From an uncultured Acidimicrobiia bacterium (lineage in GTDB: Bacteria > Actinomycetota > Acidimicrobiia > Spongiisociales > Spongiisociaceae): 64,000 nucleotides of DNA. The stretch covers positions 310,001 through 374,000 of the forward strand of contig OY282370.1 in NCBI GenBank assembly GCA_958295745.1, read 5' to 3'. Both the position numbers and the translations under genes were made by a program. Below, one piece after another: positions 28,542 through 39,055 of the stretch (positions are counted from its first letter, which is position 1; each line of letters begins with the position of its first letter). The notes below the pieces were generated by a model that was given only the letters and a program-made list of their open reading frames with translations, ran no database searches and was not told the DNA's origin.

Positions 28542-31541
28542 ATGACGACTCCGACCTGCCCGGAACCGGTAGAGCGGCGGCTCGATCCGGACGGTTGGCC
28601 GGACGCGGTCGCATCGACCGACGGGCCTCAGCTGGTGGCGGCCGGCCCGGGGGCGGGCAAGACCGAGTTCCTGGTCCGCCGGATCGCCCACCTGGTCGAC
28701 GAAGCCCGCATCCCGGGATCGGCCATCCTCGTCTTCACCTTCTCCCGGCGGTCCGCAGCCGATCTACGCACCCGGATCGACCGGTCGGTCTCGAGTCCGG
28801 CCGGGGGCCCGGGTGTCTCCACCTTCCATTCCTTCGCCTACCGGCTGCTGGAGCTGTACGCGTCGGACGTCTTGGGATGGACGGCGATGCCCTCCATCCT
28901 CACCGGCCCCGAACAGGCGGACCTGGTCGCCGGGCTGCTGGCCTCCGATCCGCCCCGCTGCTGGCCGGCGCCCTTCGACCGGCTGCTGAACACCCGGACA
29001 CTGGCCGCCGAGGTCACCGAATTCATCCTGCGCTCCCGGGAACGGATGCTGGGGCCGGAGGATCTGGCGGCCTTGGGGGCCGAGCGGGAAGAATGGGGGG
29101 CCCTGCCGCGTTTCACGGCCCGCTACGACCGGGCCCTCACACGGCTCAACCGGATCGACTACGGCACCCTGCTCAGCAAGGCGGTGGAGGTTCTGGGCAA
29201 CCGGCGGGTGTCGGAAGAAGCCGCCGAGCAATACCGCTATCTGCTGGTAGACGAGTACCAAGACACCACCCTGGCGCAGGCCGCCTTGCTGCAGGGCCTT
29301 TTCCGCCGCCGGGGCAACCTCACGGCCGCCGCCGACCCCTACCAGTCGATCTACGCGTTCCGGGGAGCGGACATCTCCAACGTGACCGGCTTCGCCGCCG
29401 ACTTCCCCCATGCGGGCGGGGCGCCGACGCGCCGCTGGGTGCTGGGCTCCTCCTTCCGGGTCCCCGCCGAAATCCTACGGGCGGCCGAGCGGCTCACGGC
29501 GGGGGTCGATATGCCGGGCGCCGCCGGACCGGTCCACCCCGCCCCCCATCCCGGGCGGGTGGATATCCACGTGTTCGACCAGGAGTCGGAGGAGGCGGAG
29601 TGGATCGCCTCCGAAGCCGCCCTGCTCCATCTGGAGAAGGGAGTGCCGTATCACAGGATGGCGGTGCTCGTGCGCACCAAACGCCGCCTCCTGCGGGAGC
29701 TTTCCCGAGCCCTCGAGCGGCGCTCGATACCGCACGACCGCCCGGACATACGCTTGGTGGACCACCCGGCCGCCCGGATGATCTTCGACCTCGTGGAGGC
29801 CGCCGCCGCACCAGACCGCGACCGGGCCGCCGCCCCCCTCCGCCGGCTGCTGCTCGGACCGCTGTTCGACCTCGGCCTCGGCCGGCAGCGCCGGATCGAG
29901 CGGGCCCTCCTGTCGAGCGGACGGACGCCGGCCGAGGCCGTCCGCCGGGAAGTGGAGGAAGGCGGGGGGCTGGCCTCCCTGCTGGAGGACCCCTCATGGA
30001 CGGACCTCCCCGCCGTCCACGCCTTCTGGCATGCCTGGACCGGCCTGCCCCAGTTCCGGTCCCTGGCGTCAGACCCCGACCGGGGCGGGTTCCGGGCCGC
30101 CTGGACCAGCCTCGCCCAGAACCTCACCAGGATGGAGGAGCGGAGTCCGGCCACCACCCTCGTCGAGTACATGCGGCTGGCCGAGTCGGAGGACTTCGAG
30201 GCCAGCCCGCTGCTCAGCTACCGAAACCCGGCCGAGGATCGGATGGTGCTCACCACCCTGCATCAGGCGAAGGGCCTCGAGTTCGACATCGTGTTCGCGG
30301 CGGACGCTGTGGAGGGGGTGCTTCCGGACCTCCGGCGGCACCGAACTCTGCTCGGGATCGACCAGATCGGCGCCTCCGGATCCACCGGTACCGGCCGGGG
30401 GCAGGAGGCGGGTCGGCGCCTCCAGGAGGAAACCCGGCTCATGTACACGGCGATGACCCGGGCCCGCCTCAGGGTGGTGGTGACCGCCACCAGCGCCGGA
30501 TTCGGCGGGGAACACCGCCGCCCCAGCCGGTTCCTCGACGTGATAGCCGGCGGCGGGCAGGCCGCCTCCCCCGCCGACCCCAGGACAGGGCGGCCCATCA
30601 CCATCCGGGAGGCGGAGGCCTGGCTGCGCACCGTCCTCGCCGACCCGTCCGAACCCGGGGGCCGGCGGCTGGGAGCGGCCCGGGTTCTGGCCGCGGGGGA
30701 CCGCCTCGGCCTGCGGCCCCCCGCCGAGTACGCGGCGGTTCACCGGCCGGGATCGGACGCCGGCCTGTTGTCGTCCGGGCGGCGCCTGTCCCCCACCGAC
30801 GCCCAGAGCTACCACGACTGCCCGAGGGAGTTCGTCCTGCAGCGGGTGCTGAAGGTGAGTCCGGCCGCCGGCCCCTACCTGACCTTCGGCAACCTGATCC
30901 ACACCGTGCTGGAGCGAACCGAGCAGCAGGCGCTGGACGAAGGCCGCCGATCCACCCTCGAGGAAGCCCTCGCCCGCCTCGACGAGGAGCTGCCTCATCA
31001 CGACCTGGGCGCCTCCTCGATCGGCGAGGCTTGGCGCCGGCGGGCGGTGCTCCTGCTGAGCCGGCTCTACGAGGGCCGGCCCCACCCCGACGCCGCCCCC
31101 GTGCTGCTGGAACACGGCGTGGAGATAGAGCTGGGAGGGGCGGTCTGGCGGGGGCGGATCGACCGGATAGAGCAGGACCCGGACGGAAGCCTGCGCATCG
31201 TCGACTACAAGACCGCCAAGTCGCCGCCGCCCCGCAAAGAGGCGGCCCGGTCGCTGCAGCTCGGCTTCTACACGCTGGCCGCCGCCGCGGACGAGGCCGC
31301 GGGCGCCTTCGGGGAGGTGGGCCAAGCCGAGTTCTGGCATCCCCTGGCAACCGATCCCAAGAAACGAACCAGCTCCTTCGACCCGGCCCGGCTGGAGGAA
31401 GCCCGGACGCGGCTGGAGGAGATCGCCGGGAGGATCACCGGGGAGGATTGGGATCCCAAGCCGGGGAAAACCTGCCGACGGTGCGAGGTGAGGCTGGTGT
31501 GTCCGGCCTGGCCGGAAGGTCAGGAGGCCTACCGGCGATGA
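28542..31541 (+). CDS. UvrD-family helicase-nuclease, AdnA-like
   Basis: 999 residues from the ATG at 28542 (a TTG 15 codons upstream at 28497 has no ribosome-binding site). Walker A is AGPGAGKTEFL near residue 33, followed by ILVFTFSRRSAADLRTRI, LLVDEYQDTT, FRGAD (helicase motifs I-III), TTLHQAKGLEFDIVF (motif V) and MYTAMTRARLRVVV (motif VI). The C-terminal RecB-type nuclease has IVDYKTAKSPP and cysteines in YHDCPREF and CRRCEVRLVCP for an Fe-S cluster. It overlaps the next gene by ATGA. In mycobacteria such a pair forms the AdnAB end-resection machine. Confidence 0.85.
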   Translation: MTTPTCPEPVERRLDPDGWPDAVASTDGPQLVAAGPGAGKTEFLVRRIAHLVDEARIPGSAILVFTFSRRSAADLRTRIDRSVSSPAGGPGVSTFHSFAYRLLELYASDVLGWTAMPSILTGPEQADLVAGLLASDPPRCWPAPFDRLLNTRTLAAEVTEFILRSRERMLGPEDLAALGAEREEWGALPRFTARYDRALTRLNRIDYGTLLSKAVEVLGNRRVSEEAAEQYRYLLVDEYQDTTLAQAALLQGLFRRRGNLTAAADPYQSIYAFRGADISNVTGFAADFPHAGGAPTRRWVLGSSFRVPAEILRAAERLTAGVDMPGAAGPVHPAPHPGRVDIHVFDQESEEAEWIASEAALLHLEKGVPYHRMAVLVRTKRRLLRELSRALERRSIPHDRPDIRLVDHPAARMIFDLVEAAAAPDRDRAAAPLRRLLLGPLFDLGLGRQRRIERALLSSGRTPAEAVRREVEEGGGLASLLEDPSWTDLPAVHAFWHAWTGLPQFRSLASDPDRGGFRAAWTSLAQNLTRMEERSPATTLVEYMRLAESEDFEASPLLSYRNPAEDRMVLTTLHQAKGLEFDIVFAADAVEGVLPDLRRHRTLLGIDQIGASGSTGTGRGQEAGRRLQEETRLMYTAMTRARLRVVVTATSAGFGGEHRRPSRFLDVIAGGGQAASPADPRTGRPITIREAEAWLRTVLADPSEPGGRRLGAARVLAAGDRLGLRPPAEYAAVHRPGSDAGLLSSGRRLSPTDAQSYHDCPREFVLQRVLKVSPAAGPYLTFGNLIHTVLERTEQQALDEGRRSTLEEALARLDEELPHHDLGASSIGEAWRRRAVLLLSRLYEGRPHPDAAPVLLEHGVEIELGGAVWRGRIDRIEQDPDGSLRIVDYKTAKSPPPRKEAARSLQLGFYTLAAAADEAAGAFGEVGQAEFWHPLATDPKKRTSSFDPARLEEARTRLEEIAGRITGEDWDPKPGKTCRRCEVRLVCPAWPEGQEAYRR

Positions 31542-34500
31542 CCTTCCGACCCTCATCCGAGCAGCTGGCCGTGATCGAGTACGGCCTGGCGCCGCTGCGG
31601 GTGACCGCGGGCGCCGGCACCGGCAAGACCACCGCGCTGGCCTACCGGATGGCCCGGCTCATGGACCGCTTCCGAATCCTCCCCGAGCAGGTGCTGGGGG
31701 TGACTTTCACCAACAAGGCGGCCGGCGAGCTGGCGCACCGCACCCGGCAGGCCGCCCGCGGAAGCGGCAAGGCGCCGGGCGGGGGCATACACGAGATAGA
31801 CGTGTTCACCTACCACGGGTTCGCCGCCCACATCCTGGGGGCCTACGGGGTGCTGGTCGGGATGGAGCACGACACCCGGTTGATCACCCCCGCCCACGCC
31901 CGCCGTCTCCTGAGGGACTGCCTGGCCGCCGTCCCCCTCGAAATGCTGGACGCCTCCAACACCAACGGCGCGGTCGACAGCCTGATGCACCTTTCGGGCG
32001 AGCTGGCGGACAACCTGATCCGCCCGGAGGAGCTGGCGGAGGCGAACCCGGCGGACGAGGTGGAAGCCAAGCGGGCGGAGCTGGCCTCCGTGCTGGTGGA
32101 GTTCGAGCAGGAAAAACGCCGTCTGGGGGTCAGGGACTACGGGGACCTGATCCGGCTGGCGGTCGAACTGGTCAGGGGGCATCCCATGATCGCCGACCGG
32201 ATCCGGGCCCGGTACCGGTGCGTGCTGCTCGACGAATACCAGGACACCAACCCGGCCCAGCGCGAGCTGTTCGCCGCCCTGTTCGGGCGCGGTCGGGCGG
32301 TGACTGCGGTGGGGGACCTGGACCAGACCATCTACGAGTGGCGGGGCGCCAGCCCGGCCAACTTCGACTGCTTCCCCGAACAGTTCCGCCGGGCGGACGG
32401 CTCGGATGCCGAAACGCTCCGCATGTCGGTCAACCGCCGGTCGGGTCGGCGGATACTCGAGCTGGCCAACCTGATCCGCACCCGAGTCTCGTCCGCCCGC
32501 CCGGACGGGGGCCTGGCGGCTCTCGATGGCGCCGCACCCGGGGAGGTGCACGCCGCCTGGCACCCCGACGCCCGCCATGAAGCCGAGGAGATCGCCCGTG
32601 AGTCCCGCCGGCTGCACGAAGCGGGGGCCGCATGGTCGGATATAGCGGTGCTGTTCCGCCGCAACCGCGATATCGAGCTGGTGCGCCAGGCCCTCGAGGA
32701 GCACGAAATCCCGCTCCAGGTGGCCGACCTCGGCGGGCTGCTCCAAGTACCGGAGATCGTGGAGCTGCACGCCTGGCTGCGGTTGCTGAGCGACCCGGAG
32801 GACGGCCCGGCCCTGGTCCGCATCCTGCTCGGCGCCCGGCACCGGCTGGGGTTGGCGGACCTGGCGCCCCTGTCCCGATGGGTGTCCGGGCGGTCGCGCC
32901 GCACCCGCCCGGAGGGGGAAGTCCTCGACCTCACGCTGATCGAGGCTCTCGAGCACTTGGACGACATAGAGATGTCCGACGGCATCCGGGACACCCTCGA
33001 CCGGTTCCGCCGCCTGCACCGCACCCTGTTGAGCGAAGCCCAGGGCGCCGGCCTTTCCGAGCTGGTGCGCCTCGTCCTGTCGAGAACCGGCGCCTGGCAG
33101 GAGATCGACGCCATGCCGCCCCCCTTCGATCTCTCGGCCCGGCTCAACGTCCATCGTTTCCTGGACTTCACCGAACACTGGCGGCCGCTCGAGGGCAGGG
33201 CCTCACTGGAGGCTTTCCTGTCCCAGCTGGACCAGATGCGCCAGGATCCGGGCGAGGATCTCGACACCGCCCGGATAGGCAGCGAGGACGCGGTAACCCT
33301 CATGACCGTCCACCGGGCCAAGGGGCTGGAGTGGCCGGCGGTGTTCCTGCCGGCCTTGTACCGGGGCAACTTCCCGGCCTCGCCCCGCCGCCTGCTCGAC
33401 CCTTCCGGCTGCGAGTTCACCCTCCCGGCCCGCCTGCGCATCGATGCGGAGTTCCGAGAGCGCCTGGACCCCTCCTTGGGTGCGAAGGAGCGCCGGGGAT
33501 GGCTGCGCGCCCGGCACTACGACCAGGAATGGCGGCTGGCCTACGTAGCCTGCACCCGGGCCAAGGAGTACCTGTACCTGAGCGGGGCCCACTGGTACGG
33601 AACGCCGCGGCCTCTCGGGAGGCCTTCCAAGCCGAGCCCTCTGCTGGAGGCGGCCCGTTCCTTGGAGGGAGCGGTGATCGGCCCATGGACCGAGGCGCCG
33701 CCGCCGCGCCCCGAGACGCTGCTGTTCCCGATACCCGGGCCGGGGCCGGATCCCGTCCTGGGGGTGACCTGGGAGGAAGCCCTCCGCCTGACCGAGGCCG
33801 AACCGAGCTGGGCGGCCGCCCGAGCCGCCGATCTCGGCATCCGGGACATCTACGATGAGGCCGTGGAGGAGTTCGAGCAAGCCCTGTTGTCTCTCCCCGA
33901 CCCGGCGGCCCCCGAACCCGAACCGGAGATCACCGCGGTGAGCGTCACCGGACTGGTCACCTACGCCGACTGCCCGAAACGTTACTTCTGGTCGGAGGTC
34001 GACCGGCTCCCCCGCCGACCCGGCGTCCGCGCCCGGCGGGGGGTCCAGCTTCACCGCCGGATCGAGCTGCACAACCGGGGCATGGTCCCCTTCGAGGATC
34101 TCGACGAGGATCTGTACGACCGGGCACCCGGCGAGGGCGCCGCCGCTCCGTTCGAGAGCGGCGAAGGGGGTTGGCGGGCTTTCCTCGATTCTCCCTATGC
34201 GGAAAGTACCCCCGTCTACGTGGAGGCGCCGTTCGAGCTGCGCCTGTTCCCCGATGTCCGGATCCGGGGCCGGGTGGATGCGGTCTATCCGTACCGGCCG
34301 CACCGGGAGCAGGGCTGGGAGATAGTCGACTTCAAATCGGGGCGCCGCTCCGGGCGCGCCTCCGCCGACGTCCAGCTGCAGGCCTATGCCATAGCCGCCC
34401 GGGAGTCGGGCCTGGGCGCCCCCGCCCCCGAGCGGCTGCGGGTCTCCTTCGTATACCTCGGCGGAGGGCTGGAGGTGGCGGCCCAGGAGGTGGACGAGGA

Positions 34501-34696
34501 GTGGCTGGAACAGGCCAGGAACCGCATCGAAGACCTGATCGAGGGCATCCGCTCCGAGCGGTTCGGCCCCTCTCCCTCCCGGGCCTGCCGCAGCTGCGAC
34601 TTCCTCCAATTCTGCGAGGAAGGCCAGCGGTTCCTCGCCTCAGATCAAGAGCACGCCCTGGATCGAGGAGCAGGCAACCGACCAGGAGGGCGCTGA
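31538..34696 (+). CDS. UvrD-family helicase-nuclease, AdnB-like
   Basis: 1052 residues from the ATG in the ATGA overlap. Walker A is VTAGAGTGKTTAL near 21, then VTFTNKAAGELAHRTR, LLDEYQDTNPAQ, GDLDQTIYEWRGA, LMTVHRAKGLEWPAVF and AYVACTRAKEYLYL (helicase motifs). The C-terminal nuclease has TYADCPKRYFWSEV, IVDFKSGRRSG and CRSCDFLQFC. Both subunits thus keep motor and nuclease motifs, as in mycobacterial AdnAB, unlike RecBCD. Function is double-strand break end processing for recombination. The open frame continues upstream through the partner gene in another phase, but that part is a shadow. Confidence 0.87.
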   Translation: MTFRPSSEQLAVIEYGLAPLRVTAGAGTGKTTALAYRMARLMDRFRILPEQVLGVTFTNKAAGELAHRTRQAARGSGKAPGGGIHEIDVFTYHGFAAHILGAYGVLVGMEHDTRLITPAHARRLLRDCLAAVPLEMLDASNTNGAVDSLMHLSGELADNLIRPEELAEANPADEVEAKRAELASVLVEFEQEKRRLGVRDYGDLIRLAVELVRGHPMIADRIRARYRCVLLDEYQDTNPAQRELFAALFGRGRAVTAVGDLDQTIYEWRGASPANFDCFPEQFRRADGSDAETLRMSVNRRSGRRILELANLIRTRVSSARPDGGLAALDGAAPGEVHAAWHPDARHEAEEIARESRRLHEAGAAWSDIAVLFRRNRDIELVRQALEEHEIPLQVADLGGLLQVPEIVELHAWLRLLSDPEDGPALVRILLGARHRLGLADLAPLSRWVSGRSRRTRPEGEVLDLTLIEALEHLDDIEMSDGIRDTLDRFRRLHRTLLSEAQGAGLSELVRLVLSRTGAWQEIDAMPPPFDLSARLNVHRFLDFTEHWRPLEGRASLEAFLSQLDQMRQDPGEDLDTARIGSEDAVTLMTVHRAKGLEWPAVFLPALYRGNFPASPRRLLDPSGCEFTLPARLRIDAEFRERLDPSLGAKERRGWLRARHYDQEWRLAYVACTRAKEYLYLSGAHWYGTPRPLGRPSKPSPLLEAARSLEGAVIGPWTEAPPPRPETLLFPIPGPGPDPVLGVTWEEALRLTEAEPSWAAARAADLGIRDIYDEAVEEFEQALLSLPDPAAPEPEPEITAVSVTGLVTYADCPKRYFWSEVDRLPRRPGVRARRGVQLHRRIELHNRGMVPFEDLDEDLYDRAPGEGAAAPFESGEGGWRAFLDSPYAESTPVYVEAPFELRLFPDVRIRGRVDAVYPYRPHREQGWEIVDFKSGRRSGRASADVQLQAYAIAARESGLGAPAPERLRVSFVYLGGGLEVAAQEVDEEWLEQARNRIEDLIEGIRSERFGPSPSRACRSCDFLQFCEEGQRFLASDQEHALDRGAGNRPGGR

Positions 34697-34986
34697 ACAA
34701 GGACGATTGCGGTTGCCCCGTCGCGGACGGGTATTGGAGGAGATCGACCCCAGCAGCCCGGCCGACCCGCGTCGCGGTGTGGTATTCGGGGAGATACTCG
34801 AGATGCCCCCGGCGGAGTGCGGCGAAACCTCGGTCGAACCTTGTCTGCCGGCGGCAACACCCCTGCCCGACCCGGCACCAAACAGAACCACTGCCCGCCA
34901 TGTCCGGCAAATCCCCCCCCCCACACACCCGCGTGAACACCCGCCGCACTCTCCAGTAGGCAGAACCGTCCGAGACCCCCCAAGAA

Positions 34987-35088
34987 CGCGAAAATCCCCG
35001 CAACAGGCCCCCTCCCTCTGGGCCCATCCCCCACCGCCGCCACTCAGGATCGGACCCTGTTCCCGGCGCGTGGGCCTGACTCCGGGCC
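34987..35088 (+). repeat. Diverged partial third copy of the dispersed repeat
   Basis: CGCGAAAAYCCCCGC, then TGGGCYCA-like, CACCGCCG and GGCGCGTGGRCCYGACYCCG occur in the same order as in copies A and B. The first and last blocks are 79 bp apart here and 81 bp apart in copy A. Similarity fades after 35088. Confidence 0.5.
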
Positions 35089-35132
35089 TTGGGCCGGGCG
35101 GAGCAGTGGATCCGACATGATCACCGCCCTCT

Positions 35133-35408
35133 CTAGAACTCGGCTGTGATATTTGTGCTTTGGTAACCATCACTATACAGCATAACTATAACAAAGCCAA
35201 GGCCCTTGTTCGGACGATCTTCGTAAACGGCAACGGGTGAAAGAACCCCCGGCGTGTTACCCACCTCAAAAAACTCCCAAAGATGCACACCGGACACACT
35301 CATCAGGAACCCGCCGCCCCATCCGCCCTCACCAAGCTCACACCCATCCAAGCGCAGACCTCGGCAGGCAACATCGGAGGGAACGGTCACCGTCTCGATC
35401 CGGCCCAA
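35133..35408 (-). CDS. Hypothetical 91-residue protein (doubtful)
   Basis: A frame from TTG at 35408 to 35133, 43 nt downstream of dtd on the same strand. The product has protein-like composition (LSPVAVYEDRPNKGLGFVIV, two Cys) and is less GC-biased than noise frames in this genome. It lacks a ribosome-binding site and overlaps no other feature. No family is recognised. It could also be random. Confidence 0.3.
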   Translation of the reverse strand: MGRIETVTVPSDVACRGLRLDGCELGEGGWGGGFLMSVSGVHLWEFFEVGNTPGVLSPVAVYEDRPNKGLGFVIVMLYSDGYQSTNITAEF

Positions 35409-35451
35409 GCCGGAGAGGTTTCCGATGATCTCGGAAGTCCTCGATCAGGGG

Positions 35452-35907
35452 TCAGACGACCCTTCCGTTCACCGTCTCGACCATCAGGGTGAAGGGGCCG
35501 TTGTTCCTGAGATCCACCTGCATCATGGCGCCGAAACGGCCTTCGGACACCTCGATGCCCTCCGCCTTCACCGCTAAGGCGAATTCGTCCACCAAGCGCT
35601 CGGCGTGTTCGGGACGGGCCGCCCTGGTGAAGCCAGGGCGGCGGCCCCTCCGAACATCTGCGTACAGAGTGAACTGGCTGACCACCAGCATGGCCCCGCC
35701 CACCTCCCGCAGCGACAGGTTGAACCGCCCATCCTCGTCGGGGAATATCCTCAGTCCGACCACCTTGGCGGCCAGAGCTCGGGCGTCGGCTTCGGTATCG
35801 CCGCGGCTCACGCCCACGAGGCCCAGCATCCCCTCCCCCACCCGGCCGACCACCTCCCCGCCGACCGACACCGAAGCATGGTCTACCCGCTGAATGAGAA
35901 CCCGCAT
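35452..35907 (-). CDS. dtd: D-aminoacyl-tRNA deacylase
   Basis: 151 residues from the ATG at 35907, the standard size of Dtd. The enzyme hydrolyses D-amino acids wrongly attached to tRNA. Seen directly: N-terminal [17 protein letters not shown], the [17 protein letters not shown] motif near residue 78 and the NNGPFTL motif near 137 (the Gly-Pro cross-subunit motif in this region is part of the active site). TAGGTT ends 8 nt before the ATG, which allows a near-leaderless transcript. Confidence 0.95.
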   Translation of the reverse strand: MRVLIQRVDHASVSVGGEVVGRVGEGMLGLVGVSRGDTEADARALAAKVVGLRIFPDEDGRFNLSLREVGGAMLVVSQFTLYADVRRGRRPGFTRAARPEHAERLVDEFALAVKAEGIEVSEGRFGAMMQVDLRNNGPFTLMVETVNGRVV

Positions 35908-36079
35908 GGGCACCCAACCTAGTTGACACCGAGGAAGAACCCCGCCGGAACCGGAACACAGTCGTAAGATTCGGCCCGGTGTCAACGTCGAGATCGCGGT
36001 ACCGCCGGCAGCCGGACTACGGGAATGGCCGGCTCGCGCCCGGCCCCGCGCCCGGCGCTCACAACCCGGAGGACCCCCT

Positions 36080-38050
36080 TTGAGATCTCATCCGGCCTCG
36101 CAACAGGCCGGCCGCCGACCCGGAAGCGCTCTACGCAAGACGCCCAAGCTCGTCATCGAGGACATGCGGAAGCGCCCGGACTTCCAGGAGGGCCTGGCTC
36201 GGCTGGCCGACCTCCAGCGCGACCGCCATCCCGGCGGCAACGCCGGAAATCACGTAAGCCGCCGAGCAGACGGATACCTGAAGGAGATGGCCGCCGCCCA
36301 TTCGCCGGCGGCGGTGAACCTGGCCGCCTATGTGACGCGCCTGCTGTACCGGCGGGGATACGGCGAGATCCGCTACGACCCCGAGCACTTGGAGGAACTG
36401 AAGCGATTGGCGGCCGACCACCCCGTCGTCTTCCTGCCCTCGCACAAGTCGAACCTCGACCATCTGGTTCTCCGGCGGGTTCTGTGGGAGAACGGCCACC
36501 GGAACCACCACACGGCCGGAGGCATCAACATGAGCTTCTTCCCGGTCGGCCCGATAGCCCGCCGCGCCGGGCTGTTCTTCATCCGGCGTACCTTCGGCGA
36601 CGACCCCGTCTACAAGTTCGTCCTCCGCTCCTACTTCGAATATCTGATCGAGCGGGGTTCGTCTCTCGAGTGGTACATGGAAGGAACCAGGAGCCGCACC
36701 GGCAAGCTCCTCCCTCCCCGCTACGGGCTACTGGGTTACGCAGCCGATGCGATGCGGACGTCCGGCCGCCGTGACATCTACCTCATCCCCACCTCCATCA
36801 GTTACGACCACGTCCACGAAGTGGACGACTACACCGCCGAGCAGGCAGGCCGCATCAAGCAGCCCGAGACCTTCACCTGGCTGATGGGGACCGTCAGGGC
36901 CCTTCGCAGATCGAACGGCAACATCCACCTCCGCTTCGGGGAACCGCTGCCGCTCCGCGACGCCCTTGCCTCCGGCGCATCGGACTCACCGGACGCAGCC
37001 GAAGCGGAACGGCGCCCGGCCCTCCAGGAGGCGGCTTTCGAGGTCTGCGCCCGGATCAACCTGATAACCCCGATAACCCCGTCCGCCCTGGCCACGGTGC
37101 CGCTGTCGGCGGCGGGAGGCCGCGCCCTGACCCGCCCGGAACTGGCCGCAGCCCTGGCTGAGCTGATCGCCTACATCAGGGTCCGCCGCCTGCCCACCAC
37201 CGAACCCCTCGCCGTCTTGGAGAACCCCGAAGGCCTGGACAGGGTCATCAAGGGCCTCGTGGAACACGAGATCGTGACGGTGGATACCGCCGCCCGCGGT
37301 TCCGGAGTCGGTGGTTCCGGGGCCGGCGGTTCCGGAGTCGGCCGGGAAGGAGGCGGCGCCCCTCCGTCCTATCGGATCCCCCCCGACCGGCGCCTAGCCG
37401 CCGGCTACTACCGCAACACGATCATCCACTTCTTCATCACACCCGCCGTCGCCGAGATGGGCCTGGCCGCGGCCGCCGCTACCCCGCACTCCCCTTCGGA
37501 TGCTTTCCGGTCGCAGGCCTCGGGCTTGAGGGACCTGCTGGGGATCGAGTTCTTCTTCCCCCGCCGCCGCGCCTTCCTCGACGAGATCCGCCGGGAGATG
37601 GACCGGCGGGATCCGGCCTGGGAGGACCTGCTCGAGAAGGGAGCGGCGGCCCGGTTGCTGGAACGGCGTCACCCCCACCGCGCCCCCTGGGTGCTCCGGC
37701 CTTTCCTGGAGGCCTACCTGGTGGCCGCCGAAGAGCTCGAAGAGTCCGCCCGGCCTCCTGCCGGCGAAACACGGCCTCAACAGGAGCAAGTCTTCCTGGA
37801 GGCCTGCCTCGAACGGGGCGCCCGTTACCTGGCCGAAGGCCGGATAGCCGCCGCCGAAGCGGTGTCACAGAACCTATTCGCCAACGCCCTCCGGCAGTCC
37901 GAAACGACCGGCGAAGGAGGAGCCGCCCCGGACCGCTCCGCCTTCGCAGAGGCGGTTCGACGAGCGCTGGCCCTCCTCGACGCGATACCCGGCCCACTGT
38001 TCCCCGATCCTTCCGATCCCGGAGGGGCCGCCGCTTCGGCCGCACCCTGA
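36080..38050 (+). CDS. plsB: Glycerol-3-phosphate 1-O-acyltransferase (PlsB-like)
   Basis: 656 residues from TTG at 36080, chosen because CCGGAGGA lies about 7 nt upstream and no later ATG retains the N-terminal domain. The acyltransferase signature is [15 protein letters not shown] near residue 115 (HX4D), followed by [14 protein letters not shown] near 170 and [13 protein letters not shown] near 198, the usual substrate-binding blocks. It acylates glycerol-3-phosphate at position 1 to start phospholipid synthesis, at the membrane. A Gly/Ser-rich stretch (about 410-425) separates the catalytic part from a C-terminal helical domain. It is shorter than E. coli PlsB. Confidence 0.88.
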   Translation: MRSHPASQQAGRRPGSALRKTPKLVIEDMRKRPDFQEGLARLADLQRDRHPGGNAGNHVSRRADGYLKEMAAAHSPAAVNLAAYVTRLLYRRGYGEIRYDPEHLEELKRLAADHPVVFLPSHKSNLDHLVLRRVLWENGHRNHHTAGGINMSFFPVGPIARRAGLFFIRRTFGDDPVYKFVLRSYFEYLIERGSSLEWYMEGTRSRTGKLLPPRYGLLGYAADAMRTSGRRDIYLIPTSISYDHVHEVDDYTAEQAGRIKQPETFTWLMGTVRALRRSNGNIHLRFGEPLPLRDALASGASDSPDAAEAERRPALQEAAFEVCARINLITPITPSALATVPLSAAGGRALTRPELAAALAELIAYIRVRRLPTTEPLAVLENPEGLDRVIKGLVEHEIVTVDTAARGSGVGGSGAGGSGVGREGGGAPPSYRIPPDRRLAAGYYRNTIIHFFITPAVAEMGLAAAAATPHSPSDAFRSQASGLRDLLGIEFFFPRRRAFLDEIRREMDRRDPAWEDLLEKGAAARLLERRHPHRAPWVLRPFLEAYLVAAEELEESARPPAGETRPQQEQVFLEACLERGARYLAEGRIAAAEAVSQNLFANALRQSETTGEGGAAPDRSAFAEAVRRALALLDAIPGPLFPDPSDPGGAAASAAP

Positions 38051-38077
38051 CGCGGCCTGCCCGGCAACCCCGGCACC

Positions 38078-38083
38078 TACAAT
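38078..38083 (+). promoter_or_regulatory. -10 box TACAAT placed for a leaderless transcript
   Basis: TACAAT ends 7 nt before the ATG at 38091, the same spacing as the box before 24714. No ribosome-binding sequence lies between (CGGGGGC only), so initiation at the start codon itself is likely. Confidence 0.5.
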
Positions 38084-38090
38084 CGGGGGC

Positions 38091-39055
38091 ATGGCTCCTC
38101 TGCCGAACGTATTGCGCCGAGAGCTGCATCATTGGATGCGGTTGACCCGGACCCTGGACGACCAGATGATCGCTTTGTGGAAACAGGGCCGAGGGGTGGG
38201 CGGCACCTTCAACCAGCGGGGCCACGAGGCGATAAGCGTAGGAACCGGCGCCGCCCTCGCCCCCGACGACGTAGCAACGCCCCTCCACCGCGACCTCGGT
38301 TGCTATCTGATACGGGGGATGACGCCGCGGCGCATCGTCGCCAACCAGCTGGGGCGGGCCGCCGGGGTGACCGGCGGCCGGGACGCCAACCTGCACGGAT
38401 GCGGGGATCTCACCCTGGGGATCGTCGGGTTCATCAGCCACATCCCCCAGTCGGTCTCGACCGCTCTGGGGGTGGCCATGTCCTTCGCCTACAGAAACGA
38501 GCCGAGGGTGGCCATGACCTACATCGGTGACGGAGGAACCACCGCCGGGCTGTTCCACGAGGTGTTGAACATGGCCGCGGTCCACCGGGCCCCTCTGGTG
38601 GTCGTGGTGGAGAACAACCAGTACGCCTATTCCACCCCCCTGCACCAGCAGATGGCCGGCCAGAACATCGCCCCCAGGAGCGAGGCCTTGGGGGTGCCCG
38701 CCGAGGTGGTGGACGGAAACGATGTCGATGCCGTGCATACGGCCGCCGCCGCGGCCGTGGAACGGGTCCGCTCGGGCGGCGGCCCCCGCCTCCTGGAGGC
38801 CAGGACGATGAGGATGCTGGGGCACGCCATCCACGACGGGGCCGAGTACGTGCCGAGCGGGTTGCTGGAGAAGTGGAAGAAACGGGACCCGGTCGTCCTC
38901 TACGAACGAAAACTCCTCGATGAAGGAATCGTCGACCAGGCCTACCTGGATGAATCGGCCCGGCGCTGCCGTGAGATCACCGAAGACGCGGTGGCGTTCG
39001 CCGAGTCGAGCGAATGGCCCGACCCGGCCGCGGTCGAGGAGGGAGTGTTCGCCCC

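Larger units (their letters stand above)
34697..35451. other. 755-bp region without a convincing gene
   Basis: Between adnB-like and dtd. It holds two roughly 51-bp direct copies starting CGTCGCGG (34719 and 34770; about 23 of the first 29 bases match), a C-rich tract near 34914, a diverged copy of the dispersed repeat (34987-35088), and an AT-rich patch near 35140-35240. A doubtful 91-codon frame lies on the minus strand at 35133-35408. No RNA gene is recognised. Confidence 0.6.

Noticed and set aside
28595-31537. A frame continuous with the AdnB-like gene that would make a protein of about 2000 residues
   Set aside because: The upstream part is a low-complexity Pro/Arg/Gly shadow of the AdnA-like gene in another phase; the real start is the ATG in the ATGA overlap at 31538.
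34719-34800. Two imperfect 51-bp direct copies as a protein-coding repeat on the minus strand
   Set aside because: Only the first 29 bases match and the flanking frame has no start signal or homology; listed only as sequence content of the gap.
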